Source: Bacteroidota bacterium
GTDB lineage: Bacteria > Bacteroidota > Bacteroidia > Bacteroidales > P3
NCBI GenBank assembly: GCA_023415495.1
Contig: JAEZKK010000024.1
Coordinates: forward strand, 35,574 to 99,573
Direction: 5' to 3'
Length of the DNA: 64,000 nt
The position numbers were made by a program, and so were the translations under genes. This document shows, piece after piece, positions 43,285-53,308 of this stretch (positions are counted from its first letter, which is position 1; each line of letters opens with the position of its first letter). Under the pieces are notes generated by a model, which searched no databases, was not told where the DNA came from, and saw nothing but the letters and a program-made list of their open reading frames with translations.

Positions 43285-46200
43285 ATGGAATCCAACCTAA
43301 TTATATATAATGCTTCTGCTGGAAGTGGTAAGACATTTACCCTTGTGGTGGAGTATGTTAATCTTTTGATTGACACTAATATTAAAAAGAATATTATTGA
43401 TATTGAAAAAGGAGTTAGGGTTGGAAATACATTTAATTATAAAAATATACTTGCGGTAACATTCACCAATAAAGCAACAGCAGAGCTAAAAGAAAGATTG
43501 ATTTTATTGCTTTATAATATATCTAATAATAGCCAAGAGGCTAAGAGTGAAAGAGAAAAACTATTAAATCTTAATGATAGATATACCGAGGAGATAATCA
43601 CCCTAAGTGCAAAACAAGCCCTTAAAAACATTCTTCACGACTATTCTAACCTATATATTGAAACCATTGATAGCTTTTTCCAAAGAATTCTTAAGAATAT
43701 GTCAAAAGAGCTTGGAATTAATCCAAGATATAATTTACTTATTGATGATAAAGAAATAATTAAGCAGGCTTTTGATATAATTGTTGAAGAAACAAAGGAT
43801 AATTTATCCCTAAGGAAATGGTATTTTACAAAGATAAATGAGAAGATAAGATTAGGTAAGAAATGGGATATTGAGGAGGATATTTTAAAGTTTTCCAAGC
43901 AACTGAATAAGGAAAAGTTCAAGGAAATTGAGGACGAATTATTCAACTCTATTGATGAAAAAAGCTTGGAGGAATTTAAAGAAAAGCTAAATAAATGGTG
44001 TAAAGAAATAGAAAACAATATCCAAGATAAAGCTAAAGTGTTGCTTAAGCTAATCAAAGATAATGGATATAATATCAATGATTTTAAAGGAGGCTCAAGA
44101 GGTATTGCAAACGGTATTACTAAGCTATTAGACAATAATTACGACGTATATTTCAAAGGCAATTTAGATAAGGTAATAGATGATAATAAGGAGTGGTTTA
44201 CTAAGCCTAACCAATTGGATAAAAATCTAAACTTTACCCAAGACAAGCTAAACCCAATAGTTAAGGAGCTTAATAATTACATGGGTAAAAACTTACCCCA
44301 ATACTATTCTTATAAAACAATATTAGAGAATATAGATAACCTTGTATTCTTGGTAGAGATATCAAAACTTAAAAGACTTATTCTTAAGAATAAAAACCAA
44401 TTCCTATTATCCGAAACCTCTAACCTACTTTCCAAGATAATTGGAAACGACACCAATTCCGACACAAGCTTTATATTCGAGAAGATAGGCTCACAATTGA
44501 AATACATAATGATTGATGAGTTTCAGGATACCTCAAAACTCAATTATAATAATTTCAAACACTTGCTAAAAGAGAGCTACGATAATAATAACCGTTCAAT
44601 TATTGTTGGAGATGTTAAGCAATCAATATATAGGTTTAATAATGGAGATTGGAGATTGCTTGGGAATTTGAAATATGGTCTAAGCCCAGAGAGTCCTTAC
44701 TTGAAAAGAGAACCAATAATAGAAAATCTTAGTGTAAATTACAGGTCAGATAAGAAGATTATCGATTTCAACAATAAGATATTTACCAATTTAGACAAGT
44801 ATATTAGCAATGAGGACGGAATAAACACAGAGGATATACTTAAGGTTTTTAAAGATGTAGAACAAGAGTCTAAAACCGATAAGGAAAAAGGATGTGTAAG
44901 GTATATTGAGTTAGATACTGAGGAGAGGGCGAACAAGAAAGACCTTGTATTGGAGAAAATAATTGAGGAGATAAATTATTATAGAGCACTTGGTTTTGAG
45001 CAAAAAGAGATATGTATATTGCTAAGGACTAATACCGAGATTAAGCAAATAACCGATTATATTTACAAGTATAAGGAAGAAAACAAAGATTTAAAGTATC
45101 CAATTGATATTATTAGCGATGAAGCCTTTGAGTTTTCCTCATCTAAGAGTATTGACCTTATAATATCTTGCTTAAAGTATATTGAGGACGAAAACGATAC
45201 CGATTCATTAGTAAAGCTTAAACTCTATTACCAAAGCCCTAAGGAAGTATTTAAAGAAGATTTAAAATCCATAACTCAAAACATAAATAGGCTTAGTTTC
45301 CTTAATAATAGAAACGAACTTAAACGTAAGCCACTAATTGAATTAATCCCTTATCTGATTAACAATTTAGACTTAAGCGATAAGAATTCAAGCTTTATTT
45401 ATGCCTTTATTGACGCATTAAACGAATATCTTTCACAAGGCAATACCTCAATTCTAAGTTTCCTAAACTATTGGGAAGACACCCTAAAAACCAAAGCAAT
45501 AACTATTAGCTCCAATTTGGATGGTATTCGCTTAATGACAATACACAAGGCAAAGGGATTGGAGTTTCCAGTGGCAATTCTCCCCTATCCTAATTGGAAA
45601 TTAGACGATGCTAAGAAGACCACAATTTGGGTTGAGGCACCTGAGGGTTTAAACGAAATACCTTATTTGCCAATTGAGGTTAAAAAGGATTTAATGAATT
45701 CCACATTCAGTAAAGAATATTACAACGAATTATCCCAAGTATATATCGATAACCTAAATATCCTCTATGTAGCCCTTACAAGGCCTGTAAATGCAATATC
45801 TATTATAAATTCATATACTATAAACAAAAGCGGAAAATTTGTATTCAATAGCGGTAAAAACGTAGGAGATCTCTTACATTATATTATTAGCTCTTGTTTT
45901 GAATTGGAGGAAATGGAGAATGGAGGCATATATGTAAACTTAGGAAATATAAAAATAGATAGAAAATCAAAGGAAAAAGGCTTTTTAGAATTAAATGAAA
46001 GCTTTGATATGAAGATAATTAAATCTAATTCCGAGATACTATACTCCCAAACCAAAGAGGCTGAGAAATATGTAAGGGATTTGATTGAGGGAAAGGAAGA
46101 AAGCGATACAAATAGCTCAAGACTTAGAGGTAGTTTATTGCATAAAGTATTATCCGAAATACATACTCCTAAGGATAAGGACAAGGCATTAAAGGAATTG

Positions 46201-46569
46201 GAAAACAAGGGAGAGATTGTAAAAGAAGAGATTGAGGAGATATCTAAACTATTGGATTATATGTTTAGAGAAAAAGAAGAATGGTTTGATGATAGGAATA
46301 AAGTATTGAATGAGAGAAGCATAATCTTTAAGGATGGATATATTAAAAGTGTAAGACCTGATAGAGTATTACTTAGAGATGGTGAGCTAATAATTATAGA
46401 CTATAAATTCTCCTTTGACAAGAAACAAATTGAAAAATATAATAAACAAATCAAGGAGTATTCACAACTATATATAGATATGGGTTTTAAAAAACCTAAA
46501 TCTTATCTATGGTTTATAAATCAAGAAAATAACAGATTCATTAGCGATATTATAGAACTAATATATTAG
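43285..46569 (+). CDS. AddA/RecB-like UvrD-family helicase with C-terminal nuclease domain
   Basis: 1094 residues. Walker A NASAGSGKTFTLV at residues 9-21, the motif AVTFTNKATAELKERL, Walker B MIDEFQDTSKLNY, GDVKQSIYRFNNGD, and motif V/VI IRLMTIHKAKGLEFPV and NILYVALTRP. The C-terminal region has a PD-(D/E)XK pattern (RPDRVLLRDGELIIIDYKFSF). This is the active helicase-nuclease of an AddAB-type complex that resects double-strand breaks for recombination, with the likely partner at 19857-22739. It is 15 bp upstream of a type B secreted-protein gene. Confidence 0.9.
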   Translation: MESNLIIYNASAGSGKTFTLVVEYVNLLIDTNIKKNIIDIEKGVRVGNTFNYKNILAVTFTNKATAELKERLILLLYNISNNSQEAKSEREKLLNLNDRYTEEIITLSAKQALKNILHDYSNLYIETIDSFFQRILKNMSKELGINPRYNLLIDDKEIIKQAFDIIVEETKDNLSLRKWYFTKINEKIRLGKKWDIEEDILKFSKQLNKEKFKEIEDELFNSIDEKSLEEFKEKLNKWCKEIENNIQDKAKVLLKLIKDNGYNINDFKGGSRGIANGITKLLDNNYDVYFKGNLDKVIDDNKEWFTKPNQLDKNLNFTQDKLNPIVKELNNYMGKNLPQYYSYKTILENIDNLVFLVEISKLKRLILKNKNQFLLSETSNLLSKIIGNDTNSDTSFIFEKIGSQLKYIMIDEFQDTSKLNYNNFKHLLKESYDNNNRSIIVGDVKQSIYRFNNGDWRLLGNLKYGLSPESPYLKREPIIENLSVNYRSDKKIIDFNNKIFTNLDKYISNEDGINTEDILKVFKDVEQESKTDKEKGCVRYIELDTEERANKKDLVLEKIIEEINYYRALGFEQKEICILLRTNTEIKQITDYIYKYKEENKDLKYPIDIISDEAFEFSSSKSIDLIISCLKYIEDENDTDSLVKLKLYYQSPKEVFKEDLKSITQNINRLSFLNNRNELKRKPLIELIPYLINNLDLSDKNSSFIYAFIDALNEYLSQGNTSILSFLNYWEDTLKTKAITISSNLDGIRLMTIHKAKGLEFPVAILPYPNWKLDDAKKTTIWVEAPEGLNEIPYLPIEVKKDLMNSTFSKEYYNELSQVYIDNLNILYVALTRPVNAISIINSYTINKSGKFVFNSGKNVGDLLHYIISSCFELEEMENGGIYVNLGNIKIDRKSKEKGFLELNESFDMKIIKSNSEILYSQTKEAEKYVRDLIEGKEESDTNSSRLRGSLLHKVLSEIHTPKDKDKALKELENKGEIVKEEIEEISKLLDYMFREKEEWFDDRNKVLNERSIIFKDGYIKSVRPDRVLLRDGELIIIDYKFSFDKKQIEKYNKQIKEYSQLYIDMGFKKPKSYLWFINQENNRFISDIIELIY

Positions 46570-46584
46570 TAAATATAAAATAAT

Positions 46585-49500
46585 ATGAAAAGGTTGATTC
46601 TTTTCATTTCTTTATCATTAATGTGCATAAATCTTTCTGCACAAAGCTACGATATGCCCGCTTCGGGTTATAACGAGATTAGTATTATTGCAGTAACAGT
46701 ATATGATGATGGTGGGCAAAATGGAAATTATTCTACAAGAGTTGATTCCCGCCTTACAATTACTGCACAAACTCCTGGAGCAAGACTAAGGCTTTCGGGG
46801 AATCATATATTGGGAGCTTGGAACTATTCGAGAATATATATTTACGATGGAGATACAAATTCAACATCAATACTCTATCAAGGTGCAGGAAATAGTATTA
46901 TCCCTTCAAAAATCAGTTCAACAGATAAGATTACCATTAAGTTTATTGTTGATTCAGATAATCCACTTTCAGGATTTGAGATAAATATTGAGGAGTGCTA
47001 TACATGCCCCTTCTATGCATATAATATTGTTAATAATGTAATTTCACCCGATTCTGTAATGCTTTCATGGCAGGGTGGAGATAAAAACACCAACTGGATT
47101 ATTGAGCTAAGCAAATCTAATTCCAACTGTGGAAACGTTTCTCCATCTACAATCTATTATTCAGATACTAATTTTATTCTTTTTGATTCTTTGACAGAAT
47201 GTGAGATTTATAGAGCTGTGATTTATACTTCTTGCGACACTTTACCAACAACTTGCCAGCCTAAAAAGACAACTGCATGCTGGATACAAACCACATGTCC
47301 TCAACCTACTCAATTAACCACATATACAACCTCTGATAGTATAATAGTTTCTTGGACAGAACCAGATACTTCTATTGTATGGAGCTATGAGTTATCCTAT
47401 TTGGGAGAGGTAATTGATTCTGGCAATGTTTATCAGCCTTATTTGCATTTTGATAGTTTAATTGCCAGTACAATGTATTACGTGAAGATTTGGAATGATT
47501 GTAATAATAACGGTAACGACTGCAATGCAACGGGATTTAATGCCACAACAAGATGCCCTTGTGCAAAACCCTTATATGATTCAAGCTATGTAGGTTCTTC
47601 AACTATTTATCTATCATGGTTAGAGAGCGATACAACTACATTATGGACAGTAAAATTTTACGATTCTTATAAACTGATAGATTCATTAGTAACTCATGAT
47701 CCTTATGTATTCTTCAATAACCTTAGCTCTGCAAGTAACTACTATATATATGTATATGAGGATTGTTTAAAATTGCCAAATGGTAGATTTTGTAATGATT
47801 TGTTTCTAAATCTTAAAACCCAATGCCATTGCCCAATTGCTGAAAATGTAGTAATTACAGATGTTACAGAGAATTCTATATCTTTGGGTTGGGACTTTGA
47901 TATATATGCAAGTGGATGGATAATTGAGTATAGGCTTCAAAACTCCTCTACTCGCTTTTACGACACTACATATACTAATTATCATACCATTGACAACCTA
48001 TCTATTACTGGCTATTATGAAATAATTATTCATTCGCTTTGCGATAGTTTAAAATTAGATTGTGCTTCGAAACTAATGGTTATAAATGTACCATCTAATG
48101 GGAATTGCTTAGACTTTTTAAATATAAATACATCTAATAATACCCTAACCTACGGCACCTTCGACAATCCATATCAACACCAGGGAATAATCGATTATGG
48201 TTATTCAAATCCAAATTCAAGGCATACAGTTCATTATAATAAGAGCGAAAGAGATTCTCGAACTAACTACTTATTAAAAACAATTCCTGAGGGAGAAAAT
48301 GCCTCTGTAAGGTTGGGCAATTGGTTGGTTGGAGCTCAGGCAGAAAGCATTACTTACCGTTATAAGGTTGATACAAATAATTTTGATTTATTGATGATGA
48401 AGTATGCAATAGTCCTTGAGGATGCAGAGCATAACTTCAATAATCAGCCAAGATTCACATTAGAGATATTAAATTCCTCTGGGAATTTATTAGATACAAT
48501 TTGTTCTTCTGCCAATTTCTACGCAAGCGACTCACTCGGTTGGAATAGAGTTGGGACAACAGCAGTGATTTGGAAGGATTGGACAAATATTGGCTTCGAT
48601 ATAAGTGCTTATCATAACCAAGTAATATCTATCCGATTAACAACCTACGACTGCAATCATGGAGGACATTACGGATATGCCTACTACACCCTCAAATGCG
48701 ACAAAAAGAGACTTACAGGCTCAACATGCGGAGATACTAATATGATTAACTACAAGGCACCTCAAGGTTTTAACTATCGTTGGTATAATTCAAATGACAC
48801 CTCTCAAACATTATCCACGGATATTGAATTAGAAATAAATTTAGATACTAATATCACCTATTATTGTCATGTTAGCTTTCTTGATAATCCCAACTGTGGC
48901 TTTACAATAGAGGTTGAATCGATGAAGCGTTATCCAAAGGCAGATTTTGACTACACATATACAATCAAGGATTGTGAGTTTGAGGTAAGCTTTATCAATC
49001 TAAGCAAGATATTATATAACGACTCAATATTAGTTAATACTCCTTGCGATGATGCAAAATGGATATTTGATGATGGAGTAATAATTGACCAATACAGCCC
49101 AAAGAGGAGATTTTCAGTCGCTGGAGAATACTCAGTCAAGTTAATAGCAATACTTGGCGATGGGAAATGTCAGGACACAATAGTTAAGAAGATATTATTA
49201 ATAAAGGATAGCAATTATCTTAAAATCATTGGAGACTCCTCGTTATGCGAAAATCAATCCACAATTCTTACCTCCTCCTTGGATGGAGAATATCTATGGT
49301 CTACCAACGAATCCACAAAGAGCATTAACCTAAGCCCAATAAGCAACCAAACCATAACACTATATCTCAAAGACAGTTCAGGCTGTATAAATAAGGCAAT
49401 AAAAGAAATTCAAGTTCACCCAATCTACGACAGCATAATTGTAATAGACACAATTTGCGATAACACTACCTATTCGGTTCAAGGATATGATATCAGCTCG

Positions 49501-50169
49501 CCTGGCAAATACATATTAAACTTGAAATCAATATACAATTGTGATAGCATAGTTTATTTGGATTTAAGCTTTAAAGAACATTATAGAGGGGATGACACAA
49601 TCTATGCATTCTCTTGTGATAACCAATTCTATACAGAGCATGGATTAAATACAGATTCAACAGGAGTTTACGAGATAATACTAATAAAAGAGAATGGATG
49701 TGATAGCATATTTATTGTAAATCTAATAGTATTTCCAACCTTCTCCGACACCATCTACGCCGAAATCTACAAAGGAGGAGTATATAATCAAAACGGATTT
49801 AACGAAACACAAACAGGAGTCTATACCCAAACATTCCAAAACTATTTAGGTTGCGATAGCCTAAAGGTATTAAATCTTCAAGTTGATAATATCCTCTTCC
49901 CAAATGTAGTAACTCCTAATGGGGATGGAATTAATGATGTCTTCTCAATCCATAACCTAATAAAGCAAGAAGCCTTCCCAGAGAATGAGTTAATAATATT
50001 CACTCGTCAAGGCAAGCAAATCTATAGAATACAAAATATAAAAGAAGAAAAAGACAATTGGGACCCAAACAAAACCAATACCCCCGATGGCACCTATTTC
50101 TTTAGATTTATTGGCAAAAGAAATGACAAGAAAATCGACACAGTTGGCGTAATAGAAGTATTGAGATAA
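46585..50169 (+). CDS. Large secreted CUB/fibronectin-like/PKD protein with T9SS type B (CHU_C) C-terminus
   Basis: 1194 residues. Signal peptide (MKRLILFISLSLMCINLSAQ), a CUB-like domain (SRIYIYDGDTNSTSILYQG, about residues 20-130), three or four fibronectin-III-like repeats rich in DSVMLSWQG/DSIIVSWTEP patterns and cysteines, a jelly-roll-like region, a PKD-like domain (DDAKWIFDDGVIIDQYSPKR), a few GCDS-type modules and a type B sorting domain (LFPNVVTPNGDGINDVFSI to GVIEVLR). The last module and sorting domain are close to those of the protein at 18889-19848. Export by type IX secretion and surface adhesion are inferred. It follows the AddA-like gene by 15 bp. Confidence 0.88.
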   Translation: MKRLILFISLSLMCINLSAQSYDMPASGYNEISIIAVTVYDDGGQNGNYSTRVDSRLTITAQTPGARLRLSGNHILGAWNYSRIYIYDGDTNSTSILYQGAGNSIIPSKISSTDKITIKFIVDSDNPLSGFEINIEECYTCPFYAYNIVNNVISPDSVMLSWQGGDKNTNWIIELSKSNSNCGNVSPSTIYYSDTNFILFDSLTECEIYRAVIYTSCDTLPTTCQPKKTTACWIQTTCPQPTQLTTYTTSDSIIVSWTEPDTSIVWSYELSYLGEVIDSGNVYQPYLHFDSLIASTMYYVKIWNDCNNNGNDCNATGFNATTRCPCAKPLYDSSYVGSSTIYLSWLESDTTTLWTVKFYDSYKLIDSLVTHDPYVFFNNLSSASNYYIYVYEDCLKLPNGRFCNDLFLNLKTQCHCPIAENVVITDVTENSISLGWDFDIYASGWIIEYRLQNSSTRFYDTTYTNYHTIDNLSITGYYEIIIHSLCDSLKLDCASKLMVINVPSNGNCLDFLNINTSNNTLTYGTFDNPYQHQGIIDYGYSNPNSRHTVHYNKSERDSRTNYLLKTIPEGENASVRLGNWLVGAQAESITYRYKVDTNNFDLLMMKYAIVLEDAEHNFNNQPRFTLEILNSSGNLLDTICSSANFYASDSLGWNRVGTTAVIWKDWTNIGFDISAYHNQVISIRLTTYDCNHGGHYGYAYYTLKCDKKRLTGSTCGDTNMINYKAPQGFNYRWYNSNDTSQTLSTDIELEINLDTNITYYCHVSFLDNPNCGFTIEVESMKRYPKADFDYTYTIKDCEFEVSFINLSKILYNDSILVNTPCDDAKWIFDDGVIIDQYSPKRRFSVAGEYSVKLIAILGDGKCQDTIVKKILLIKDSNYLKIIGDSSLCENQSTILTSSLDGEYLWSTNESTKSINLSPISNQTITLYLKDSSGCINKAIKEIQVHPIYDSIIVIDTICDNTTYSVQGYDISSPGKYILNLKSIYNCDSIVYLDLSFKEHYRGDDTIYAFSCDNQFYTEHGLNTDSTGVYEIILIKENGCDSIFIVNLIVFPTFSDTIYAEIYKGGVYNQNGFNETQTGVYTQTFQNYLGCDSLKVLNLQVDNILFPNVVTPNGDGINDVFSIHNLIKQEAFPENELIIFTRQGKQIYRIQNIKEEKDNWDPNKTNTPDGTYFFRFIGKRNDKKIDTVGVIEVLR

Positions 50170-50194
50170 CCTACAAAATACGGCAGAGAATATA

Positions 50195-50986
50195 TTATAT
50201 TTGTATTTCCCCTTTGTAAACAAATTGGGCTTCTCCCTCTAAGTAGATATTTTTAAATCCTTGAGTGGTTTTCTCAAAACTTACTCTTAATAAGCCTCCT
50301 TTTGCTTTAACTTCTATTGAGTTGGAAATTAGATTGTTTTTATACACAAAGGAAAGAGCGGAGGCTGTTATTCCTGTCCCACAAGCTAATGTTTCAGCCT
50401 CTACTCCCCTTTCGTATGTTCTTATATTTAGAGAATTATCTTTATTTATCTCAACAAAATTTGCATTAACCCCTTTTACAAAATCAAACCTCGAATCATA
50501 TCTTATCTCTCTGCCTTTGGAGATAATATCTATTGAAGAGATATCATCAAGGAATTGCACAAAATGAGTTGCTCCTGTATCAACGAAATACCCATCTTTA
50601 TATTCTTTGATATGATTTATGTCCTTTAAAGATAGCTTTATCCAATATTTATCCTTTTCGCAAGAGATAATTTCTCCATTATGTACTCCATCAGGAGCTA
50701 AAAACTCTGTCTTATCTTTAATTATTCCAAGCAAATGAGCAAAGGCTATAATACATCTACCTCCATTGCCACACATCATTTCCTTTGTACCATCAGGATT
50801 ATAATACTTCATTGCAAAATCATAACCCTTTACTTTTTCTAAAAGCATTAACCCATCTCCTCCAATTCCAAAATTCCTATCACAAAGAAAAATCACTTCC
50901 TCCTTAGATAAATGTATATTATCTTCCCTATTGTCTATAAGGATAAAATCATTTCCTGCACCATGGTATTTAAAGAATTCGAGCAT
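50195..50986 (-). CDS. dapF: Diaminopimelate epimerase
   Basis: 263 residues. Converts LL-diaminopimelate to the meso form for peptidoglycan and lysine synthesis. The two catalytic cysteines are present: Cys72 (MCGNGGRC) and Cys202 (ACGTGITAS). The N-terminus FFKYHGAGNDFILID is typical. It is the last gene of a five-gene minus-strand run that begins with the ADP-forming acyl-CoA synthetase; the gap to the porin-like gene is 23 bp. Confidence 0.96.
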   Translation of the reverse strand: MLEFFKYHGAGNDFILIDNREDNIHLSKEEVIFLCDRNFGIGGDGLMLLEKVKGYDFAMKYYNPDGTKEMMCGNGGRCIIAFAHLLGIIKDKTEFLAPDGVHNGEIISCEKDKYWIKLSLKDINHIKEYKDGYFVDTGATHFVQFLDDISSIDIISKGREIRYDSRFDFVKGVNANFVEINKDNSLNIRTYERGVEAETLACGTGITASALSFVYKNNLISNSIEVKAKGGLLRVSFEKTTQGFKNIYLEGEAQFVYKGEIQI

Positions 50987-51009
50987 AATTAAATCTAAGT
51001 TTTATAAGT

Positions 51010-52278
51010 TTAAAACCTTGGAGTATTGAATTTATAAACAAAGGCTAAAGATAACCTATAATTCCCAATCTCGTTTAAATCCTTAACCTTTCCTCCCTTG
51101 GGTTGATATATTCCATAAGAAGCTTGTGTATATTCTGCTTGAAGAGTAATAAAGTAATTATTTGAAGGGTAGAACTCAAACCTTGGAGCAATCCTAAACA
51201 CATTATCAATATCCTTTCCTGTTCCATAGTAGTTTGCTGCAGTAAAATCGGGACTAAAACCAAGATTCTTTTGATAGCCAATAAATAGTGCTCCTCTATA
51301 TTTTCCTTTTGGATAAGAAATATCCATCCATAGTGATGCTGTTTCTGTATTTTTATAAGTGAAGCTATAATTTATAGTATCAAAACTGCTTTCTACAAAA
51401 CCTCCCAACATCATATAATCGTTTAGATTTTGACCAATAACGCCTTGGAGTTTAATATCAATAAATGAATTCTTATAATTAGCAAAAGCAGTATAAGCCA
51501 TAGAATGCAATAGTTCTGTTTGCTTATACTTATTACTATTATAAATGTACTCATTTCTTGGTTTTAGATATTTGTTCTCTATCCCCACTCCTGCAAAGAC
51601 ATTCTTTGTTTTATAATTAATAATCATGCTTAGTTCAGGAATATTAGAATTGATTTGATTCATAGGACTTCTCAGAGAGTTCACTCCAATAGAGCTATAA
51701 TCTCTTTGCATTCCTGCACTTAAAGCAAGATTAAACCCACTAAATAGTTTCTGGTCAATTCTAATTTGATTTGTTCTCGAGAAAGGATGGAAGGGTCCTC
51801 CATTATGTAGGTCTTGTATAGATGGACACATCTCTATTAAGAAAAATGGACTCCATGTATGACCTATTAATAGCTTAGTTTTCCCCCAATCAAAGCTAAT
51901 ATGAGCTTGACGTAAACGAAACAGATGTATATTTGCATCAGTTTGTCCAGTAAAATCAGCTTCTAATACTCCAGAGGTCTTAGCAGAGAAAACATCTGGA
52001 GTAAAAATTTTGATTCCTATTCTTGAGGATGATAAGTTTAGATTAGAGTTTGCTCTTGCGTTAATATCTTTTCCTAAAGCATCTCTTTGAATATTTAAAG
52101 GATAGAAGCTTAAAAGCCCTTCCCTTGCACTTGAGGTTTGACGGCTATCATAAAAATACATTCCTCCTATCCATCCATATCCTTCTATTCCAAATTTACT
52201 CTCCTCTTGAGCTTTAAGAAGATTTGATAGTAATAAGACTGAAAGAAATAATAATATTGATTTTGTTCTCACTCTCAT
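51010..52278 (-). CDS. Porin-like outer-membrane beta-barrel protein
   Basis: 422 residues, signal peptide MRVRTKSILLFLSVLLLSNLLKAQ. A long series of amphipathic strands follows (FGIEGYGWIGGMYFYDS, SSRIGIKIFTPDVF, KTSGVLEADFTGQ, RLRQAHISFDWGKTKLLIGHTW) and the protein ends in a terminal strand with Phe (LSLAFVYKFNTPRF). The pattern resembles DcaP-like or other trimeric porins, but I cannot name the family with confidence. In this operon it could move the substrate or product of the fermentation pathway across the outer membrane, which is inference from position only. The next gene upstream ends 3 bp before it. Confidence 0.8.
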   Translation of the reverse strand: MRVRTKSILLFLSVLLLSNLLKAQEESKFGIEGYGWIGGMYFYDSRQTSSAREGLLSFYPLNIQRDALGKDINARANSNLNLSSSRIGIKIFTPDVFSAKTSGVLEADFTGQTDANIHLFRLRQAHISFDWGKTKLLIGHTWSPFFLIEMCPSIQDLHNGGPFHPFSRTNQIRIDQKLFSGFNLALSAGMQRDYSSIGVNSLRSPMNQINSNIPELSMIINYKTKNVFAGVGIENKYLKPRNEYIYNSNKYKQTELLHSMAYTAFANYKNSFIDIKLQGVIGQNLNDYMMLGGFVESSFDTINYSFTYKNTETASLWMDISYPKGKYRGALFIGYQKNLGFSPDFTAANYYGTGKDIDNVFRIAPRFEFYPSNNYFITLQAEYTQASYGIYQPKGGKVKDLNEIGNYRLSLAFVYKFNTPRF

Positions 52279-52281
52279 TAT

Positions 52282-52980
52282 CTATCTCTTTTTTAGGTTA
52301 GCAAAAGAAAGTATTACTCCTAAAGCTACACCTAAAAGTGCTGCAAAAAGGACTTGAAACTCTTTAGGTAACATAAAAGTAATGGTATGTGCTGGTATCC
52401 AAAAGAAAGGAATTGTCTTTTTAAAAACAAAATTCCATTGAACCGACCAATTTAAATTAGTAAATATATTACCAAACTCTATTGGAGTAAATAACCCAGC
52501 GATTGTTCCTCTATTCTTTAGGATATGAGTATCTGTCACTTTATGCAAAGTCATAAATACTGGTGCAAAGATAATATTCATAAACACAGAAACAGTAAAT
52601 GCATATATAAGTCTAATCAATATAGGTTCTTGGGATAGAGTTGCAGGAGATAGGTTTAATGAAAAATAATTCAAAAATCCATAAGCACCTGATGCGAATA
52701 TTCCCATTGCAACAGAAATTCCTATTCCTAATACTCCCCATACAATTGCTCTTGGCAAAAGTCCAAACCCTTTTTCGTTATATATTCCTTTTGAAATCCT
52801 TAATCCAATACTCTCTCCAAGTGTTGCAAGTACTGCAAACTTAAGAAATGCAAGAATAAAATAACGTCCATCTTTTGCCTTGCTCCAATCCATAAACCAA
52901 TTATTCAATGGTTCAATTATAAAAAACAATGACAACACACCTAATGAAATTAGGATAAAAACTAAATCTTTTTTCTTCAT
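52282..52980 (-). CDS. Integral membrane protein, possibly Mpv17/PMP22-like
   Basis: 232 residues with about six hydrophobic segments (LVFILISLGVLSLFFII, AFLKFAVLATLGESIGL, AIVWGVLGIGISVAMGIFA, LIYAFTVSVFMNIIFAPVFM, TIPFFWIPAHTITFMLP, LFAALLGVALGVILSFA). The segment NLNWSVQWNFVFKKTIPFFW loosely resembles the Mpv17 motif, so a channel-like role is possible but unproven. It is tightly packed: 6 bp after the 97-residue protein gene and 3 bp before the porin-like gene. Confidence 0.7.
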   Translation of the reverse strand: MKKKDLVFILISLGVLSLFFIIEPLNNWFMDWSKAKDGRYFILAFLKFAVLATLGESIGLRISKGIYNEKGFGLLPRAIVWGVLGIGISVAMGIFASGAYGFLNYFSLNLSPATLSQEPILIRLIYAFTVSVFMNIIFAPVFMTLHKVTDTHILKNRGTIAGLFTPIEFGNIFTNLNWSVQWNFVFKKTIPFFWIPAHTITFMLPKEFQVLFAALLGVALGVILSFANLKKR

Positions 52981-52986
52981 AATAAA

Positions 52987-53280
52987 TTAAATCTCTGTTT
53001 CTTTGCTAATAGTTTCTTCGAGGGTTTCTAATTTAGAGGTTGACTCAATTTGTTTTTTAAAATTCTTATTATCAATCTCCATTATCTTATATAGTTTTTC
53101 AATTTTGATAAGTTTCGAACCAAGCATATAAGTATTATAAACTATACTTATAGTTGCTCCTAATGCAACAACGAAACAAATCCAATACTTGAAAACTTCA
53201 AGTTGTGGAGTATACTGTAAAAGGAACATTGCAAGAATAAGTAAGCTTGCAATAAGATTCCATAATAAACCCTTTTTCAT
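52987..53280 (-). CDS. Small membrane protein with C-terminal coiled coil
   Basis: 97 residues. Two hydrophobic segments (about residues 5-22 and 32-53) and a charged C-terminal helix (LYKIMEIDNKNFKKQIESTS, then LETLEETISKE) that looks like a coiled coil. No family recognised. It lies 28 bp after the acyl-CoA synthetase gene and 6 bp before the membrane protein gene, so all are probably cotranscribed. Confidence 0.7.
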   Translation of the reverse strand: MKKGLLWNLIASLLILAMFLLQYTPQLEVFKYWICFVVALGATISIVYNTYMLGSKLIKIEKLYKIMEIDNKNFKKQIESTSKLETLEETISKETEI

Positions 53281-53308
53281 ATTATATATGTATTAATAAT
53301 TGTATCTC

